Source: Terricaulis sp.
GTDB lineage: Bacteria; Pseudomonadota; Alphaproteobacteria; Caulobacterales; Aquidulcibacteraceae
Assembly: GCA_024707365.1 (NCBI GenBank)
Contig: JANPZV010000002.1
Coordinates: forward strand, 144,558-208,557
Direction: 5' to 3'
Length of the DNA stretch: 64,000 bases
Part shown: in pieces, positions 1-8,240 of the stretch
Numbering within the stretch: the stretch's first letter is position 1
How the letters are laid out: each line of letters starts with the position of its first letter
The notes under the pieces: generated by a model
Database searches by the model: none
Told to the model about the DNA's origin: nothing
Seen by the model: the letters and a program-made list of their open reading frames with translations, nothing else
Translations under genes and position numbers: made by a program

Positions 1-92
1 AATGGCTGCAAAGCCTCATTCCGCTGCTTGACCTCAACCCCGATGAGGCGCGCCGCGTGATGGAAGTGCTGCTGCTGAAGGGCCAATACTGA
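1..92 (+). CDS. C-terminal end of an unidentified protein (partial)
   Basis: A reading frame enters from the left edge and closes at a TGA at 90-92. The last residues read PDEARRVMEVLLLKGQY. It is immediately followed by a strong hairpin terminator on the same strand, which supports it being the true end of a gene. The fragment of about 30 residues is too short to assign to a family, and I do not recognise it. Confidence 0.6.
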   Translation, partial: WLQSLIPLLDLNPDEARRVMEVLLLKGQY

Positions 93-119
93 GCCTTTAG
101 CCTCACGGCGAAACATTCA

Positions 120-154
120 AACGCGCAGGCGCTTTGCGGCGCCTGCGCGTTTTG
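120..154 (+). terminator. Rho-independent terminator
   Basis: A 13-bp perfect stem (arms 120-132 and 139-151, six-base loop TTTGCG) ends in a short T run at 150-153. It lies 28 bp after the stop of the partial left-edge gene. It could also serve the convergent gene that ends at 177, because the hairpin is symmetrical and begins with A residues. Confidence 0.8.
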
Positions 155-179
155 AGTCTGATCAGCTTGAGTCTGATCA
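152..179. repeat. Tandem 15-bp duplication TTGAGTCTGATCA x2
   Basis: The 13-mer TTGAGTCTGATCA occurs at 152-164 and again at 167-179, a 15-bp period. The second copy contains the stop codon of the minus-strand membrane protein ending at 177, so the duplication may have arisen by slippage at that gene's 3' end. Confidence 0.7.
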
Positions 180-1595
180 ACCGGGGGCGGCCTCGCACGC
201 CACGATTTCCCGCCGGTGCTGCGCGGCGATGAGGGCCTCGATCTCGGCGTAATGATCTGCGCTCAGCAAGGAGCGCAATTCGCAGATATTGAACTGGCTG
301 ACGCTGAACATCGCCACGTTGCGCTGCGCTTCGGCCCCTGCCCGGCGCCGCTCAGCCCGGCTGGCTTCATAGGCGTTGGCGGCGGAAAAGGCGCGCATCG
401 CCTCGTTCCAGGCAAACAGACCCGTTTGCGAGACAGCGACGGTGTTGCGGAAGGCGGCGTCATAATCGCCGTCGCGCAGATAGACGAAGCTGAGATTTTC
501 CGCCGTGCCGCTGACTTGCTGCGGCAATTGATTGAGCGCGCGGCGCAGGCCGATCGCCTTCTCAAGACAGGCTTCGGCCAGCAGCATGCGCGCGCTGCGG
601 CCCTCGCGCGGCGCCGGCGCGCCGCAGCGCTGCTGGGCGATCGCCACCGCAGCGGCCAGGCGCGGATCATCGTCCGCGACATCGGCGGTGGCGATCAAGG
701 TGGTGCCGACGCCGTGATACGCATCGAGCGCCAATTGCAGCTCTGCCTCCGCTTCGCGCCGGCCCGGTGTTTCCGCCATCGCTTCGGCTGTTGGGGCCAC
801 CGCCTCAAGGCTCAGCGCGTAATTGCCAAGCGCCTCAAGCGCGCGGCCGAGCTTGCGCTCACATTGCGCGCGCCAATAGAGCGGCAAGGGCGCGGCCACG
901 CCATTGTGCAAGCCTTCGATCGCGGCGAACACCGGCTCGCAAGCGGCGGGCGTGTAATTGGCGGCGCCTGCCTCGGCGAACAAAATCCACGCTTGCCCTG
1001 CGCGCGCCAATGTCGCCAAAGCGGGATCGGCGCGGGCGGCTTCGAGTTGGGCGTTGGCGGCGCCGAGGCGGCGGTTGAGGCCATCCTCGCCGCTTCTCAC
1101 GGGCTCGCCGCTGTTTTCAAAATTGATGATCAGCCATGCCGCGCCCATCAGCGCGCGCAAATTGGGGCTGAGTTCGGCCACGCCTTCGCGCCGGCTGAAT
1201 TGGCTGATGGCGCGCTGCTCGGCGCTGGAGAGCCGATGGCCGCGCATGAAGAACGCCTGCACCGCCGCGTGCGCCTGGGCGATGTTCTCCGGCGAGGCGG
1301 CGAGCTCCGCCCCCTGCCCCATCGCGGCGCGCATTTCATTGTTGAGCCGCGCCATGCGCCGCTCCTGCGCGGCAAGCTGGGTGTTTTGCGCCATGAAGGC
1401 GCGGCGGCTGTCAAATTGCAGGCGCGCGGTGGCGTCATCGAGCCGCTGCGAGACGAACCAGAAATAAAAGCCCATGCCAATGCTGAGCAGCGCCATGAAA
1501 ATCAGCGTGACAAGCCCCACCATCAGCATGCGGCGGAAGCCGCGCTGCTCACGCACGATCAGATTGGCAAGATCTTCGTCCCCCGACGCTGTCAT
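177..1595 (-). CDS. Single-pass membrane protein with helical-repeat periplasmic region, function unknown
   Basis: 472 residues. A short cytoplasmic N-terminus (about 22 residues) precedes one hydrophobic segment (about residues 23-48, MLMVGLVTLIFMALLSIGMG). A charged alpha-helical stretch with coiled-coil character (about 50-95) follows, then a long Ala/Leu-rich helical region that looks TPR-like in its periodicity (phrases such as LYWRAQCERKLGRALEALGNYALSLEA and LSFVYLRDGDYDAAF). I infer a membrane-anchored TPR-type scaffold facing the periplasm. No catalytic motif is visible. It lies upstream of, and on the same strand as, nothing recognisable; the next gene upstream (1668-2057) is also a small membrane protein and the two may be co-transcribed (72-bp gap). 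I do not recognise the family. Confidence 0.8.
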   Translation of the reverse strand: MTASGDEDLANLIVREQRGFRRMLMVGLVTLIFMALLSIGMGFYFWFVSQRLDDATARLQFDSRRAFMAQNTQLAAQERRMARLNNEMRAAMGQGAELAASPENIAQAHAAVQAFFMRGHRLSSAEQRAISQFSRREGVAELSPNLRALMGAAWLIINFENSGEPVRSGEDGLNRRLGAANAQLEAARADPALATLARAGQAWILFAEAGAANYTPAACEPVFAAIEGLHNGVAAPLPLYWRAQCERKLGRALEALGNYALSLEAVAPTAEAMAETPGRREAEAELQLALDAYHGVGTTLIATADVADDDPRLAAAVAIAQQRCGAPAPREGRSARMLLAEACLEKAIGLRRALNQLPQQVSGTAENLSFVYLRDGDYDAAFRNTVAVSQTGLFAWNEAMRAFSAANAYEASRAERRRAGAEAQRNVAMFSVSQFNICELRSLLSADHYAEIEALIAAQHRREIVACEAAPG

Positions 1596-1667
1596 CGCTT
1601 TTCCCCTTGGCGCACGCGCCTACATCACAACGCCCTTCACGATCTCAAGCCAGGCTTCTTTCTTCTT

Positions 1668-2057
1668 TTATCGGCGCATTGGATCTGGCTGAGGAACGTC
1701 TCGAACAATTTCATGCGCTGATTGCGCGCGGCGCAGAGCGTGCGCTCGATCGCTGTTCACGCAATTTTGGGCGCCGCACCAAATGCTGAAAAACAGCAGC
1801 ACCGCGCCCGCCAGCGTGCCAAGCGCCTGCACCAGCACCGCATGCTCGCCAATATCTTCAAGGCCCAACGCGCCGCCGCCGCTGAGATCGGCGGCGAGCG
1901 TGATCACCACCATGATGAAGGCCGCGATCAACACAGCGACGGCCGAAGCAAACAGCGCAAAACACATGCTGCACTTGCGCGCGTGCATGCGCTTTTCGTT
2001 CTCGAGGATTTCCTCAAGCGTTTGCAAATCTTCGGGGTCGAACTGGCTCGCGATCAT
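1668..2057 (-). CDS. Small membrane protein with two transmembrane segments, function unknown
   Basis: 129 residues. An acidic helical N-terminus (FDPEDLQTLEEILENEKRMHARK, about residues 6-28) is followed by two hydrophobic segments (about 32-56 and 76-98) and a basic, polar C-terminus. Two cysteines (CSMC, about 29-32) sit just before the first membrane helix. It is encoded directly upstream of the TPR-like membrane protein at 177-1595 on the same strand. No family is recognised. Its reading frame ends in an Arg-rich tail, so the exact C-terminus may be affected by an indel of the kind seen elsewhere in the window. Confidence 0.6.
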   Translation of the reverse strand: MIASQFDPEDLQTLEEILENEKRMHARKCSMCFALFASAVAVLIAAFIMVVITLAADLSGGGALGLEDIGEHAVLVQALGTLAGAVLLFFSIWCGAQNCVNSDRAHALRRAQSAHEIVRDVPQPDPMRR

Positions 2058-2142
2058 GGTGCATCCGCGAAGGGCAGAACCAGAAGCTTAGCCCCTCCCC
2101 GCCGCAGCGTCATCCTCAATCTTAACCAGCGCGTAAGGCGCG

Positions 2143-2187
2143 TGGCGCGCCCGGCAGGACTTGAACCTGCAACCGATCGCTTAGAAG
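2143..2187 (-). pseudogene. 3' half of split host tRNA-Arg(UCU), attL side
   Basis: Read on the minus strand, this gives the anticodon loop CTTCTAA (2181-2187), stem GCGAT, a 5-nt variable loop, the T arm GCAGG-TTCAAGT-CCTGC (2154-2170), acceptor strand CGGGCGC (2147-2153), discriminator G and an encoded CCA (2143-2145). The 5' half is missing here and replaced by element sequence. Its acceptor pairs perfectly with GCGCCCG at 11932-11938, 9.7 kb away. Joining the two halves rebuilds a complete 77-nt tRNA-Arg(UCU), which fixes the element boundaries. Confidence 0.9.
2178..2187. repeat. attL core CGCTTAGAAG
   Basis: Left copy of the 10-bp sequence shared by both element ends. It covers the anticodon loop of the tRNA (TTAGAAG at 2181-2187, complement of CTTCTAA). 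The same sequence is also inside the complete element-borne tRNA at 11769-11778, so a third potential recombination site exists. Confidence 0.88.
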
Positions 2188-2298
2188 CGGGACTTGAGGC
2201 GCACGCGGTGCCCCTCTCTGCCCCTGAATTTGATTGTCGAACAAAGCCTTAGGGGGAATGATTCCCCTTAAGCTCCCCTCGCCGCCCTTCTGAGCACC

Positions 2299-2338
2299 CG
2301 GTTCGGAAACGGTTCGCGAAGCGGGCAAACACGGTTCG
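2299..2338. promoter_or_regulatory. Three CGGTTCG repeats, candidate integrase arm sites (left)
   Basis: CGGTTCG occurs at 2299-2305, 2310-2316 and 2332-2338, all in the same orientation, just upstream of the integrase start. Two more copies lie at the other end of the element (11818-11824 and 11830-11836). Short direct repeats flanking the core at both ends are typical of tyrosine-integrase arm-type sites. The assignment is inference from position and repetition. Confidence 0.5.
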
Positions 2339-2351
2339 CAAGGATAGCTCA

Positions 2352-3617
2352 GTGGGAAACGATCAGCGGCAGCCGCGCAAACTTACCGAAGGCTACATCA
2401 AGTCGCTAGTGTTCGAGGGGCGGGCCTTCGCCGTGCGCGATGCAGCTGTCACCGGGCTGATGCTCGATGTGAACAAGCGCTGCAAATCCTACAAGGTGCA
2501 GCGCGACCTATGGGTAGGCGAGCGCGGCCGCCGCCGCTTGGTAAAGACCGTAAGGAAGACCTTGGGCACCACCGAGGACATCACGCTGGATGAAGCGCGC
2601 ACCAGAGCCCTGGCGCTTATTGCCGAGATCAAGCGCGGCAAAGACCCAAACCGATCGTGGCAAGATATGGACGCTGGTTCGTGGACGGTCACCCGGATGT
2701 ACGAGGAGTACGCCGCTGACCTACGCCGCCGAGAGTGCGCCGAGAGAACGGCCCTTGACGTGCTGGCGCGCCTGGAAAGCTACCTCGGCGACTGGAAGGC
2801 CCTGCCCATCAGCGAGATCAAAAAGAGCATGGCGCGGGAGAAGCACACCAAACTCAGCGTTAGGCGCGGCAAGCGCATTGCCAACATGGCGTTGAAGGAT
2901 TTCCGCTGGGCCTACAATCTCGCGCTACGCGTTGTTGATGACCCCGATGCGCTCGGCGACAACCCCACCAACGCCATCACCTGGAACAAGGAACGCGCCA
3001 GCAATCGGGTGTTGATGCCCGATGAACTGCCCGAGTGGTGGGTAAAGGTGCAAGCCATCGACAATCCGGTTCGGCGTGCGATGCACGAACTCGGGCTCCT
3101 CTCCGGCCTCCGCCCGGGCACGCTGGTATCACTTAGATGCGAATGGGTCGATCTCGACAAGCGCGTGATCCATATTCCCAAGATGAAGTCGGGTCGCTCG
3201 TTCGACCTACCGCTCTCCGAACGCATGATTGAAGTCGTGCAGCAGGCGCTAGAAGCTGGCGCAGCCCTCTACCCGCGAACGGAGTGGCTATTTCCTACGC
3301 GACTGCGAAAGGGCGAGCGCGAAGTAAAGCACGTACAAGTTTGGCGCGAAAACACGCTGCCCAGCCAAACCGGACACATCCTGCGGCACACCTACCGCAC
3401 CATCGCTAAACGGGCTGGGATTGATCAAATCGACGCGCGCCTCTTGCTCGACCATACAGTGCCCGGCATCGACGGCGTCTACATTCACAGCAGGGCGCTG
3501 TTTGATCGGTTGCTCTCGACGCAGGGTGTGATGAGCACCGAAATCCTGGCGTTATGCGAGCCGCGCTTAGACTGTAGCGCCGCCGCGCAAGCCGCAACGC
3601 ACCCGAGATCGGCCTAG
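2352..3617 (+). CDS. int: Tyrosine recombinase / integrase of the element
   Basis: 421 residues from a GTG start (GTG GGA AAC). An N-terminal arm-binding and SAM-like region (about 1-215) precedes the catalytic domain. The catalytic set is visible: R254 in SGLRPGT, K277 in the beta-hairpin, H342-x2-R345 in HILRHTYR, H368 in LLDHTVPG and the candidate nucleophile Y377 in VYIHS. It catalyses site-specific strand exchange between the tRNA-Arg attB site and the element attP site. The gene sits 165 bp inside attL and reads into the element, the usual position for an integrase. CGGTTCG repeats just upstream may bind its N-terminal domain and could also allow self-regulation. Confidence 0.95.
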   Translation: MGNDQRQPRKLTEGYIKSLVFEGRAFAVRDAAVTGLMLDVNKRCKSYKVQRDLWVGERGRRRLVKTVRKTLGTTEDITLDEARTRALALIAEIKRGKDPNRSWQDMDAGSWTVTRMYEEYAADLRRRECAERTALDVLARLESYLGDWKALPISEIKKSMAREKHTKLSVRRGKRIANMALKDFRWAYNLALRVVDDPDALGDNPTNAITWNKERASNRVLMPDELPEWWVKVQAIDNPVRRAMHELGLLSGLRPGTLVSLRCEWVDLDKRVIHIPKMKSGRSFDLPLSERMIEVVQQALEAGAALYPRTEWLFPTRLRKGEREVKHVQVWRENTLPSQTGHILRHTYRTIAKRAGIDQIDARLLLDHTVPGIDGVYIHSRALFDRLLSTQGVMSTEILALCEPRLDCSAAAQAATHPRSA

Positions 3618-3638
3618 GTCGGCCTAGAGCGGCCTTTA
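3609..3638. repeat. Three imperfect 10-bp tandem repeats at the end of int
   Basis: The units TCGGCCTAGG (3609-3618), TCGGCCTAGA (3619-3628) and GCGGCCTTTA (3629-3638) repeat with a period of one helical turn. They overlap the integrase stop codon TAG at 3615-3617. Helically phased repeats can be protein-binding sites; no partner is evident. Confidence 0.5.
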
Positions 3639-4078
3639 GCCGCCGCGAGGCCCACCCTCCTCCCGCAATTCGGCCAAGCTCGCTGCTCGCCCCCGCAAGC
3701 AGGGCCACAACATCCCTCTCGCACGCATGTGCACGCCCGCGCGCGAGATCAACCACCCTCTTTCCCCCTCAGGCGCCTACGAGTGTTCGCGGAAGCTAAA
3801 AATGGATTGCGCCGAGTGCATCAGCAGGCCATAGGGGGCGCAAGCGTGACCCCGATCCATCGGCGTTCGGGTTTAGCGCTGGTGCGCCGGACATGGCGTG
3901 CGGAATGTGCCGGTGGTCATCGCTGCGATCCGGCCCAGGGGTGACCCGCGCACGCGCCCTTTGGGCAAACAGCAGGTGGCACGGTCGGATGTCCGAATCT
4001 GGGTGACGCCAAAGCGAGCATCGCACCACCGTGCGTCGCTCGATCGATAGAGGACGCACGGCCCCATAGGGGTCGATC
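3618..4078. other. Non-coding stretch between int and the AlpA-like gene
   Basis: 461 bp. Open frames here on both strands are Arg/Pro-rich and unconvincing. Apart from the decamer repeats at its left edge I see no tRNA, strong hairpin or obvious promoter. It must contain the promoter of the AlpA/primase operon starting at 4079, and may hold the element's replication origin, but I cannot point to one. Confidence 0.4.
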
Positions 4079-4354
4079 ATGTCAACACCAGAAAATTGTG
4101 AAGTCCACGCGCTTGCCGAGCATATTGGGCGAACCATCGCTGCACAAATCCTCGCAATTTTAGCCGAAAGCTCGTCGCGCGAGATCTCAGTGTATTTAAC
4201 GCCGGCCGAGGCCGGACGCCTCAGCGGCTATAGCGCCAAGGCGCTGGAGGTAATGCGCTCGCGGCGGCAAGGGCCACGCTACTTTAAAGTCGGAAGCTCC
4301 GTACGCTATCGGACATCGGACGTGCGCGCCTGGATCGAAGGGGGCGCGTCGTGA
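4079..4354 (+). CDS. AlpA/excisionase-like helix-turn-helix protein
   Basis: 91 residues. The C-terminal half (about 37-88) reads VYLTPAEAGRLSGYSAKALEVMRSRRQGPRYFKVGSSVRYRTSDVRAWIE. This is the winged helix-turn-helix pattern of the AlpA/MerR-like excisionase family, including the typical GPRYFKVG...VRYR..DV..WI wing and recognition elements. The N-terminal 35 residues form an extra amphipathic helix. AlpA-type proteins commonly activate excision or act as Xis for integrated elements. The stop overlaps the start of the primase gene (GTGA at 4351-4354), so the two are translationally coupled. Confidence 0.8.
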   Translation: MSTPENCEVHALAEHIGRTIAAQILAILAESSSREISVYLTPAEAGRLSGYSAKALEVMRSRRQGPRYFKVGSSVRYRTSDVRAWIEGGAS

Positions 4355-6738
4355 AAAACGAAAAAGAAGCGGCGCAAGAATACATTGCGCGCGGTTGGCG
4401 CCCAATTCGGGTGGAGGCCTACGGCAAAAAACCTGCCGGCAAGGGTTGGAAAGATTCGGAGCCAAAACCCGAAGACTTCCACCCGGGAGACAACATCGGT
4501 ATCGACTTCGGCCGCTCAGCTGATCTCGTAGATGTGGACCTTGATTGGCCAACCGCAAGGGAGATCGCGATCCACCCACTATTGTTTGGTGCAGCCCCAG
4601 CATTCGGACGAGAAGGCCAAACGCCAGGGCATCGCCTGGTGCGATGCAGCGACGCGCCGAACAAAAAGCTGCTGCAGTTCGCATTCTCGAAAGCCCATGA
4701 GCGACCAGCCCTCGACGCACTAGGCGTCAAAAAGAGCATGATTTTGGAGCTGCGCGGGTGCGGGCAATCGGTCGTGCCACCATCCACTCTCCATTCCCCC
4801 GATGGCGAGAAACAAAGAATTCTGTGGCAAGGTGGCGCAACCCCTGCTCAAATCCCGGAATTTTTATGGGAAGAGCTAAACCGACGCGCCGGGCTTACAG
4901 CACTTCTTGCCACTGTGCTTCAAGCCTACCCGCCCACTGGCGAACGCGATAACACTTGTCTCCATCTGGCTGGCACACTGGTGCATCTGGGCGTTCAACC
5001 CGACGATGCGGACGAACTCGTTTACGCGGTCGCCTCAGCAGCCGGCGATGAAGAAGCGCAAAATCGCCGAGGGAAGGCGCGGGTAGCTGCCAGCAGAATT
5101 GCTTCTGGTGACCCCGTGACCGGACTTCCGAGGCTTCTAAGCGCGCTCGGAATCGACACCCTTGAAGCTACTTTGCGAGGATGGCTGGGCGCCTCACCAA
5201 AGCTCGACAAAGAGACGTTCGCAACGGCCGATGGGATCGACGTGAGCAACCCAGCGGTTCACATTCTCGTCGAACAATTCGCGATGCTTTTGGCGGAGAA
5301 GAGCCAGCGAATATATAGGCGCGGATCTCAATTGATGCGACCAAGCCGCCTCGAACAGCCCGAAATGCAAGACGGGGTAATTCGGAACGCGGGTTTAGTA
5401 GAATTGCGAGTCGCTGAGCCAAAATGGCTCGTGCACGAAGCTAGCCGCTGCGGCGGAAATTTCGGCGTTTCTACAAAAGCTGGGTGGGTGCGGAGAGCAC
5501 CTCCTTTGCAGGCGGCGATCATGCTCTCAGCAATTGCGGATGAGACCCCGTTCCCTGCGGTGCGAGGACTCGCTATGACTCCAACTCTCACGCGCGACGA
5601 ACCGGGCTACGATCCAGATACACAGCTATTGCTAGAGTTTCCAGCTGGGATGTTTCCACCTATTCGTGAAAAGCCCACGAAGGAGGAGGCGGAAGAAGCG
5701 CTGGCGGCCTTGGAAGCACCTATTCGAGACTTTCCATTTGTCGATGAAGCCGCGCGCTCTGTTGCGCGCTCAGCAATCCTTTGCTCGGTGGTTCGCGGTC
5801 AGCTGCGCACTTGCCCAATGCATATCTTTGACGCGCCCACTGCGGGGAGCGGCAAAAGTAAGCTCGCGGATATATCAGGTATTGTCGCTACAGGCGTTGC
5901 TCCCTCCGTTGTCACCTACAGCGGTGATCAAGAAGAAAACGAAAAGCGACTCGCAACCATTCTGCGTGCTGGCGATCCGGTGATTGCAATCGACAATATC
6001 TCCCACGAGCTTGAGGGAGATTTTTTGTGCCAAATGTTAACCCAAGAAACCGTGCAAGCCCGAATACTAGGACAGTCGGAACGTGTACGGATGTCCACCC
6101 GTTCGCTGGTTCTAGGGACTGGCAACAATGTTCGATTTCGCGGCGACATTGCGCGCCGTGTTGTTGTTGGCCGCATCGACGCCAAAATGGCCAATCCCGA
6201 AGAACGGACCTTTGATTTTGACCCAGTGCAGATTGTGCGAGAGCAGCGGGCGCACTTGGTGGCTTGCGCGCTAACAGTGCTGCGTGCGTACAAAGCAGCG
6301 GGAACGCCAGTAGCCCTGCCCGCTTACGGCAGCTTCGAGGATTGGTCCCTCGTTCGAGGTGCTTTGGTGTGGCTCGGGCGCGCCGACCCAGCCGAAACCC
6401 GCCAGCGCGCTACTGTCGACAACGTGGTTATGGAAGAGCGCGCCGAGCTTTTTGCGGCGCTCTGGCAACACGCTGGAATCGAACATCGCATTACGGTCGC
6501 GGAAATGGAGCGCAACGACGATTTAGCGCGGAAACTGGTTCGTCTCACGGACAAACCAGTGTTCAATCGGAAATCCATTGGACATATGTTGGCGCACCAT
6601 CGGGACATTCCCCATCAAGGTTTGACTCTCCGTTCGAAGCCTAACAACGCCAAGGTTCAGGCATGGTGGCTCTCTGGCTCGCCAACAAGCGAGCTCCACA
6701 GCGCCAGCCCCGAAACACAAGATGAAATCCCATACTAG
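4351..6738 (+). CDS. Primase-helicase replication protein (prim-pol N-terminus, P-loop ATPase C-terminus)
   Basis: 795 residues from a GTG that overlaps the preceding stop. The N-terminal part (about 1-200) looks like a bifunctional primase/polymerase domain: ARGWRPIRV...GKKPAGKGW, then NIGIDFG and the acidic VDVDLDW motif near residue 60. A PriCT-like linker region (RDNTCLHLAGTLVHLGVQPDDADELV) follows. The C-terminal half has a Walker A motif APTAGSGKSK near residue 500 and a Walker B-like VIAIDNIS near 548, matching DUF927/SF3-like helicases. Such fusions start replication of small elements and phage satellites at their own origin. The reading frame is intact, in contrast to many genes in this window. 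Confidence 0.8.
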   Translation: MKNEKEAAQEYIARGWRPIRVEAYGKKPAGKGWKDSEPKPEDFHPGDNIGIDFGRSADLVDVDLDWPTAREIAIHPLLFGAAPAFGREGQTPGHRLVRCSDAPNKKLLQFAFSKAHERPALDALGVKKSMILELRGCGQSVVPPSTLHSPDGEKQRILWQGGATPAQIPEFLWEELNRRAGLTALLATVLQAYPPTGERDNTCLHLAGTLVHLGVQPDDADELVYAVASAAGDEEAQNRRGKARVAASRIASGDPVTGLPRLLSALGIDTLEATLRGWLGASPKLDKETFATADGIDVSNPAVHILVEQFAMLLAEKSQRIYRRGSQLMRPSRLEQPEMQDGVIRNAGLVELRVAEPKWLVHEASRCGGNFGVSTKAGWVRRAPPLQAAIMLSAIADETPFPAVRGLAMTPTLTRDEPGYDPDTQLLLEFPAGMFPPIREKPTKEEAEEALAALEAPIRDFPFVDEAARSVARSAILCSVVRGQLRTCPMHIFDAPTAGSGKSKLADISGIVATGVAPSVVTYSGDQEENEKRLATILRAGDPVIAIDNISHELEGDFLCQMLTQETVQARILGQSERVRMSTRSLVLGTGNNVRFRGDIARRVVVGRIDAKMANPEERTFDFDPVQIVREQRAHLVACALTVLRAYKAAGTPVALPAYGSFEDWSLVRGALVWLGRADPAETRQRATVDNVVMEERAELFAALWQHAGIEHRITVAEMERNDDLARKLVRLTDKPVFNRKSIGHMLAHHRDIPHQGLTLRSKPNNAKVQAWWLSGSPTSELHSASPETQDEIPY

Positions 6739-7021
6739 CACGCGCCGGCTTTGCCGGGTTCTAGGGGTTTTTCGAGAGCCTTAGGCTATGCAGGATCCCG
6801 GAGGGGGTGTTGAAGCCCCCTACTAGCGCCAGGCAGCCACCGAGTGACTGATAAACCCCTGGAAACCCGGCAAACCTCTCGATTGCTGGCGGTTGGGGCG
6901 CGGAGGCGAGCCACCTCCGCGTACCCCTCACTGGTGGCGAGGCCCGCCTGCCCCCACGCATAGCGCTAGGCCGAGTTAAGCGCCCCCTGCTGGCCGCCCC
7001 CTCCGCTCGGAGTTCCCCAGG

Positions 7022-7390
7022 CTAGCGCCTGGTCACCACCAACGGCGAAGCCGCACGCCCCCGCGAGAGGCACAGCCTCAGGGCCCGGTTGATGGCGGGT
7101 CCGATATCGACGCGAAGCCCCGCCCGAGCCATCCGGGCATCGGGATGATGGGCCCATATCGGCTGCACGCGGGGGTAGCGGGCCGCAGCGGTCCCATTGA
7201 GCTGGAACTCGCGCCCCTCGGGGGTAGTGACCGTGGCCATGCCCACGCCCGCGCCACTAGGCTCGCGGCAGCGAAGCGTGGCCTCATCCACGGTGAACGG
7301 CCACGGCGACAACACCTCGGCCCTCGCCTCGCTGGCCGCCAGCGCCGCCACAACGACCGCCGCACCAAACAGTAGACCCGATCCACGCAT
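7022..7390 (-). CDS. Secreted YebY/DUF2511-like protein
   Basis: About 122 residues. The start at 7390 gives a clean signal peptide (MRGSGLLFGAAVVVAALAASEARA). The mature part contains WPFTVDEATLRC, FQLNGTAA and GPAINRALRLC. The order and spacing match the DUF2511/YebY pattern known from Escherichia coli YebY, including two conserved cysteines that could form a disulfide. It is a small periplasmic protein whose function is not established here. It is transcribed away from the XRE regulator at 7462 and its presence inside the integrative element suggests cargo acquired with it. Confidence 0.6.
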   Translation of the reverse strand: MRGSGLLFGAAVVVAALAASEARAEVLSPWPFTVDEATLRCREPSGAGVGMATVTTPEGREFQLNGTAAARYPRVQPIWAHHPDARMARAGLRVDIGPAINRALRLCLSRGRAASPLVVTRR

Positions 7391-7461
7391 GCCACCCCCT
7401 CCATATACCAAGATCGTATAGTCCAAGAACGCATCTAGGGCAAAGGCCGGAACCCTACCGG

Positions 7462-7719
7462 ATGCCCCAATCGCTCTTCACCGACGCCTACGCCACGCTC
7501 CTGGAAACGCTCATCCAGGCGCGCCAAGGCGCCGGCCTTACGCAGGCGGAACTTTCTGAGCGCCTTGGTCGCCCCCAGCCCTTCATCTCCAAGGTGGAGC
7601 GGGGCGTGCGCCGCCTGGATGTAATTGAATTCTACGCGCTCGCTCGCGCGTTGGGGGCCGATCCGGTGAGGCTCTTCGCCAAAGTGGTCAACCGGCTCCC
7701 CCGAAAGGTAGAAATCTAA
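7462..7719 (+). CDS. XRE-family helix-turn-helix repressor
   Basis: 85 residues. A canonical Cro/C1-type HTH spans about residues 17-70: LIQARQGAGLTQAELSERLGRPQPFISKVERGVRRLDVIEFYALARALG. The protein consists of little else, so it is a single-domain DNA-binding regulator. It could be the element's own repressor, or the controller protein of the neighbouring restriction-modification genes. It is 2 kb from the restriction candidate and divergent from the DUF2511-like gene, with which it shares a 71-bp promoter region. Confidence 0.85.
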   Translation: MPQSLFTDAYATLLETLIQARQGAGLTQAELSERLGRPQPFISKVERGVRRLDVIEFYALARALGADPVRLFAKVVNRLPRKVEI

Positions 7720-7976
7720 GCCTCCGCGCCATAGGCGGTCGTTCTGATCGGGTTAAGCGACTGGGGCGTTGAGAGAATTCCTGTGTCACTAGGAACTACG
7801 AACCGTTTTGCAAACCGCCCAACAGCGCAAATGGCCCCTCCTAGGCCCTCCTTAGCCCTTCGCACGCGCGCGAAGCTAATAGGCCGTGGGGGCCCTTTTC
7901 GAATCTGCCTCGGTGACGACGCCTTGATCCAGCCCCCTACTGCAACCCATGCTAAGGACGGAGCATGGAGGCATAA

Positions 7977-8240
7977 ATGCCAAGAGGTGATCCTGGAACG
8001 CATTGCCCGGACTGCGGACTTCAATTGCGTCTACACGAGCCGACGCAGATTGAGGGCCGCACCTATGAATGTGAAACCGCTGGCTGTGTATCCAAGGGGT
8101 TGTTCGGTGTTGCAGGTACGCCAGAAGCCTCTGGATTTTGGCGAGAGCCGCGAGACGTTCAGAGCGCAGCGTTAAATCGAGCACGCGGTGCGCGCAGGCC
8201 AACAGACAAATTCCCGGTGGTGACAAGCTACCATGTCTAA
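7977..8240 (+). CDS. Small Cys-rich protein, possible zinc ribbon
   Basis: 87 residues. The N-terminal half contains CPDCG (about residues 10-14) and CETAGC (about 32-37), compatible with a four-cysteine zinc ribbon. The rest is basic and of low complexity. There is no recognisable family. It lies in the poorly coding cargo region of the element between the XRE gene and the Pycsar-like remnant. It may be real or a chance frame; the paired cysteine motifs are the only positive evidence. Confidence 0.35.
   Translation: MPRGDPGTHCPDCGLQLRLHEPTQIEGRTYECETAGCVSKGLFGVAGTPEASGFWREPRDVQSAALNRARGARRPTDKFPVVTSYHV

Noticed and set aside
216..1721. A 501-codon open frame on the plus strand
   Set aside because: It is antisense to the membrane protein at 177-1595, rich in Arg/Ala/Gly, with no domain; GC-rich codon bias produces such shadow frames.
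2342..2356. GGATAGCTCAGTGGG, resembling a tRNA D arm
   Set aside because: No anticodon arm, T arm or matching acceptor follows; the sequence is the start region of the integrase gene.
3796..4137. Minus-strand open frames between int and the AlpA-like gene
   Set aside because: Their composition is Arg/Pro/Ser-rich with no family features, and they overlap the probable promoter region of the replication operon.
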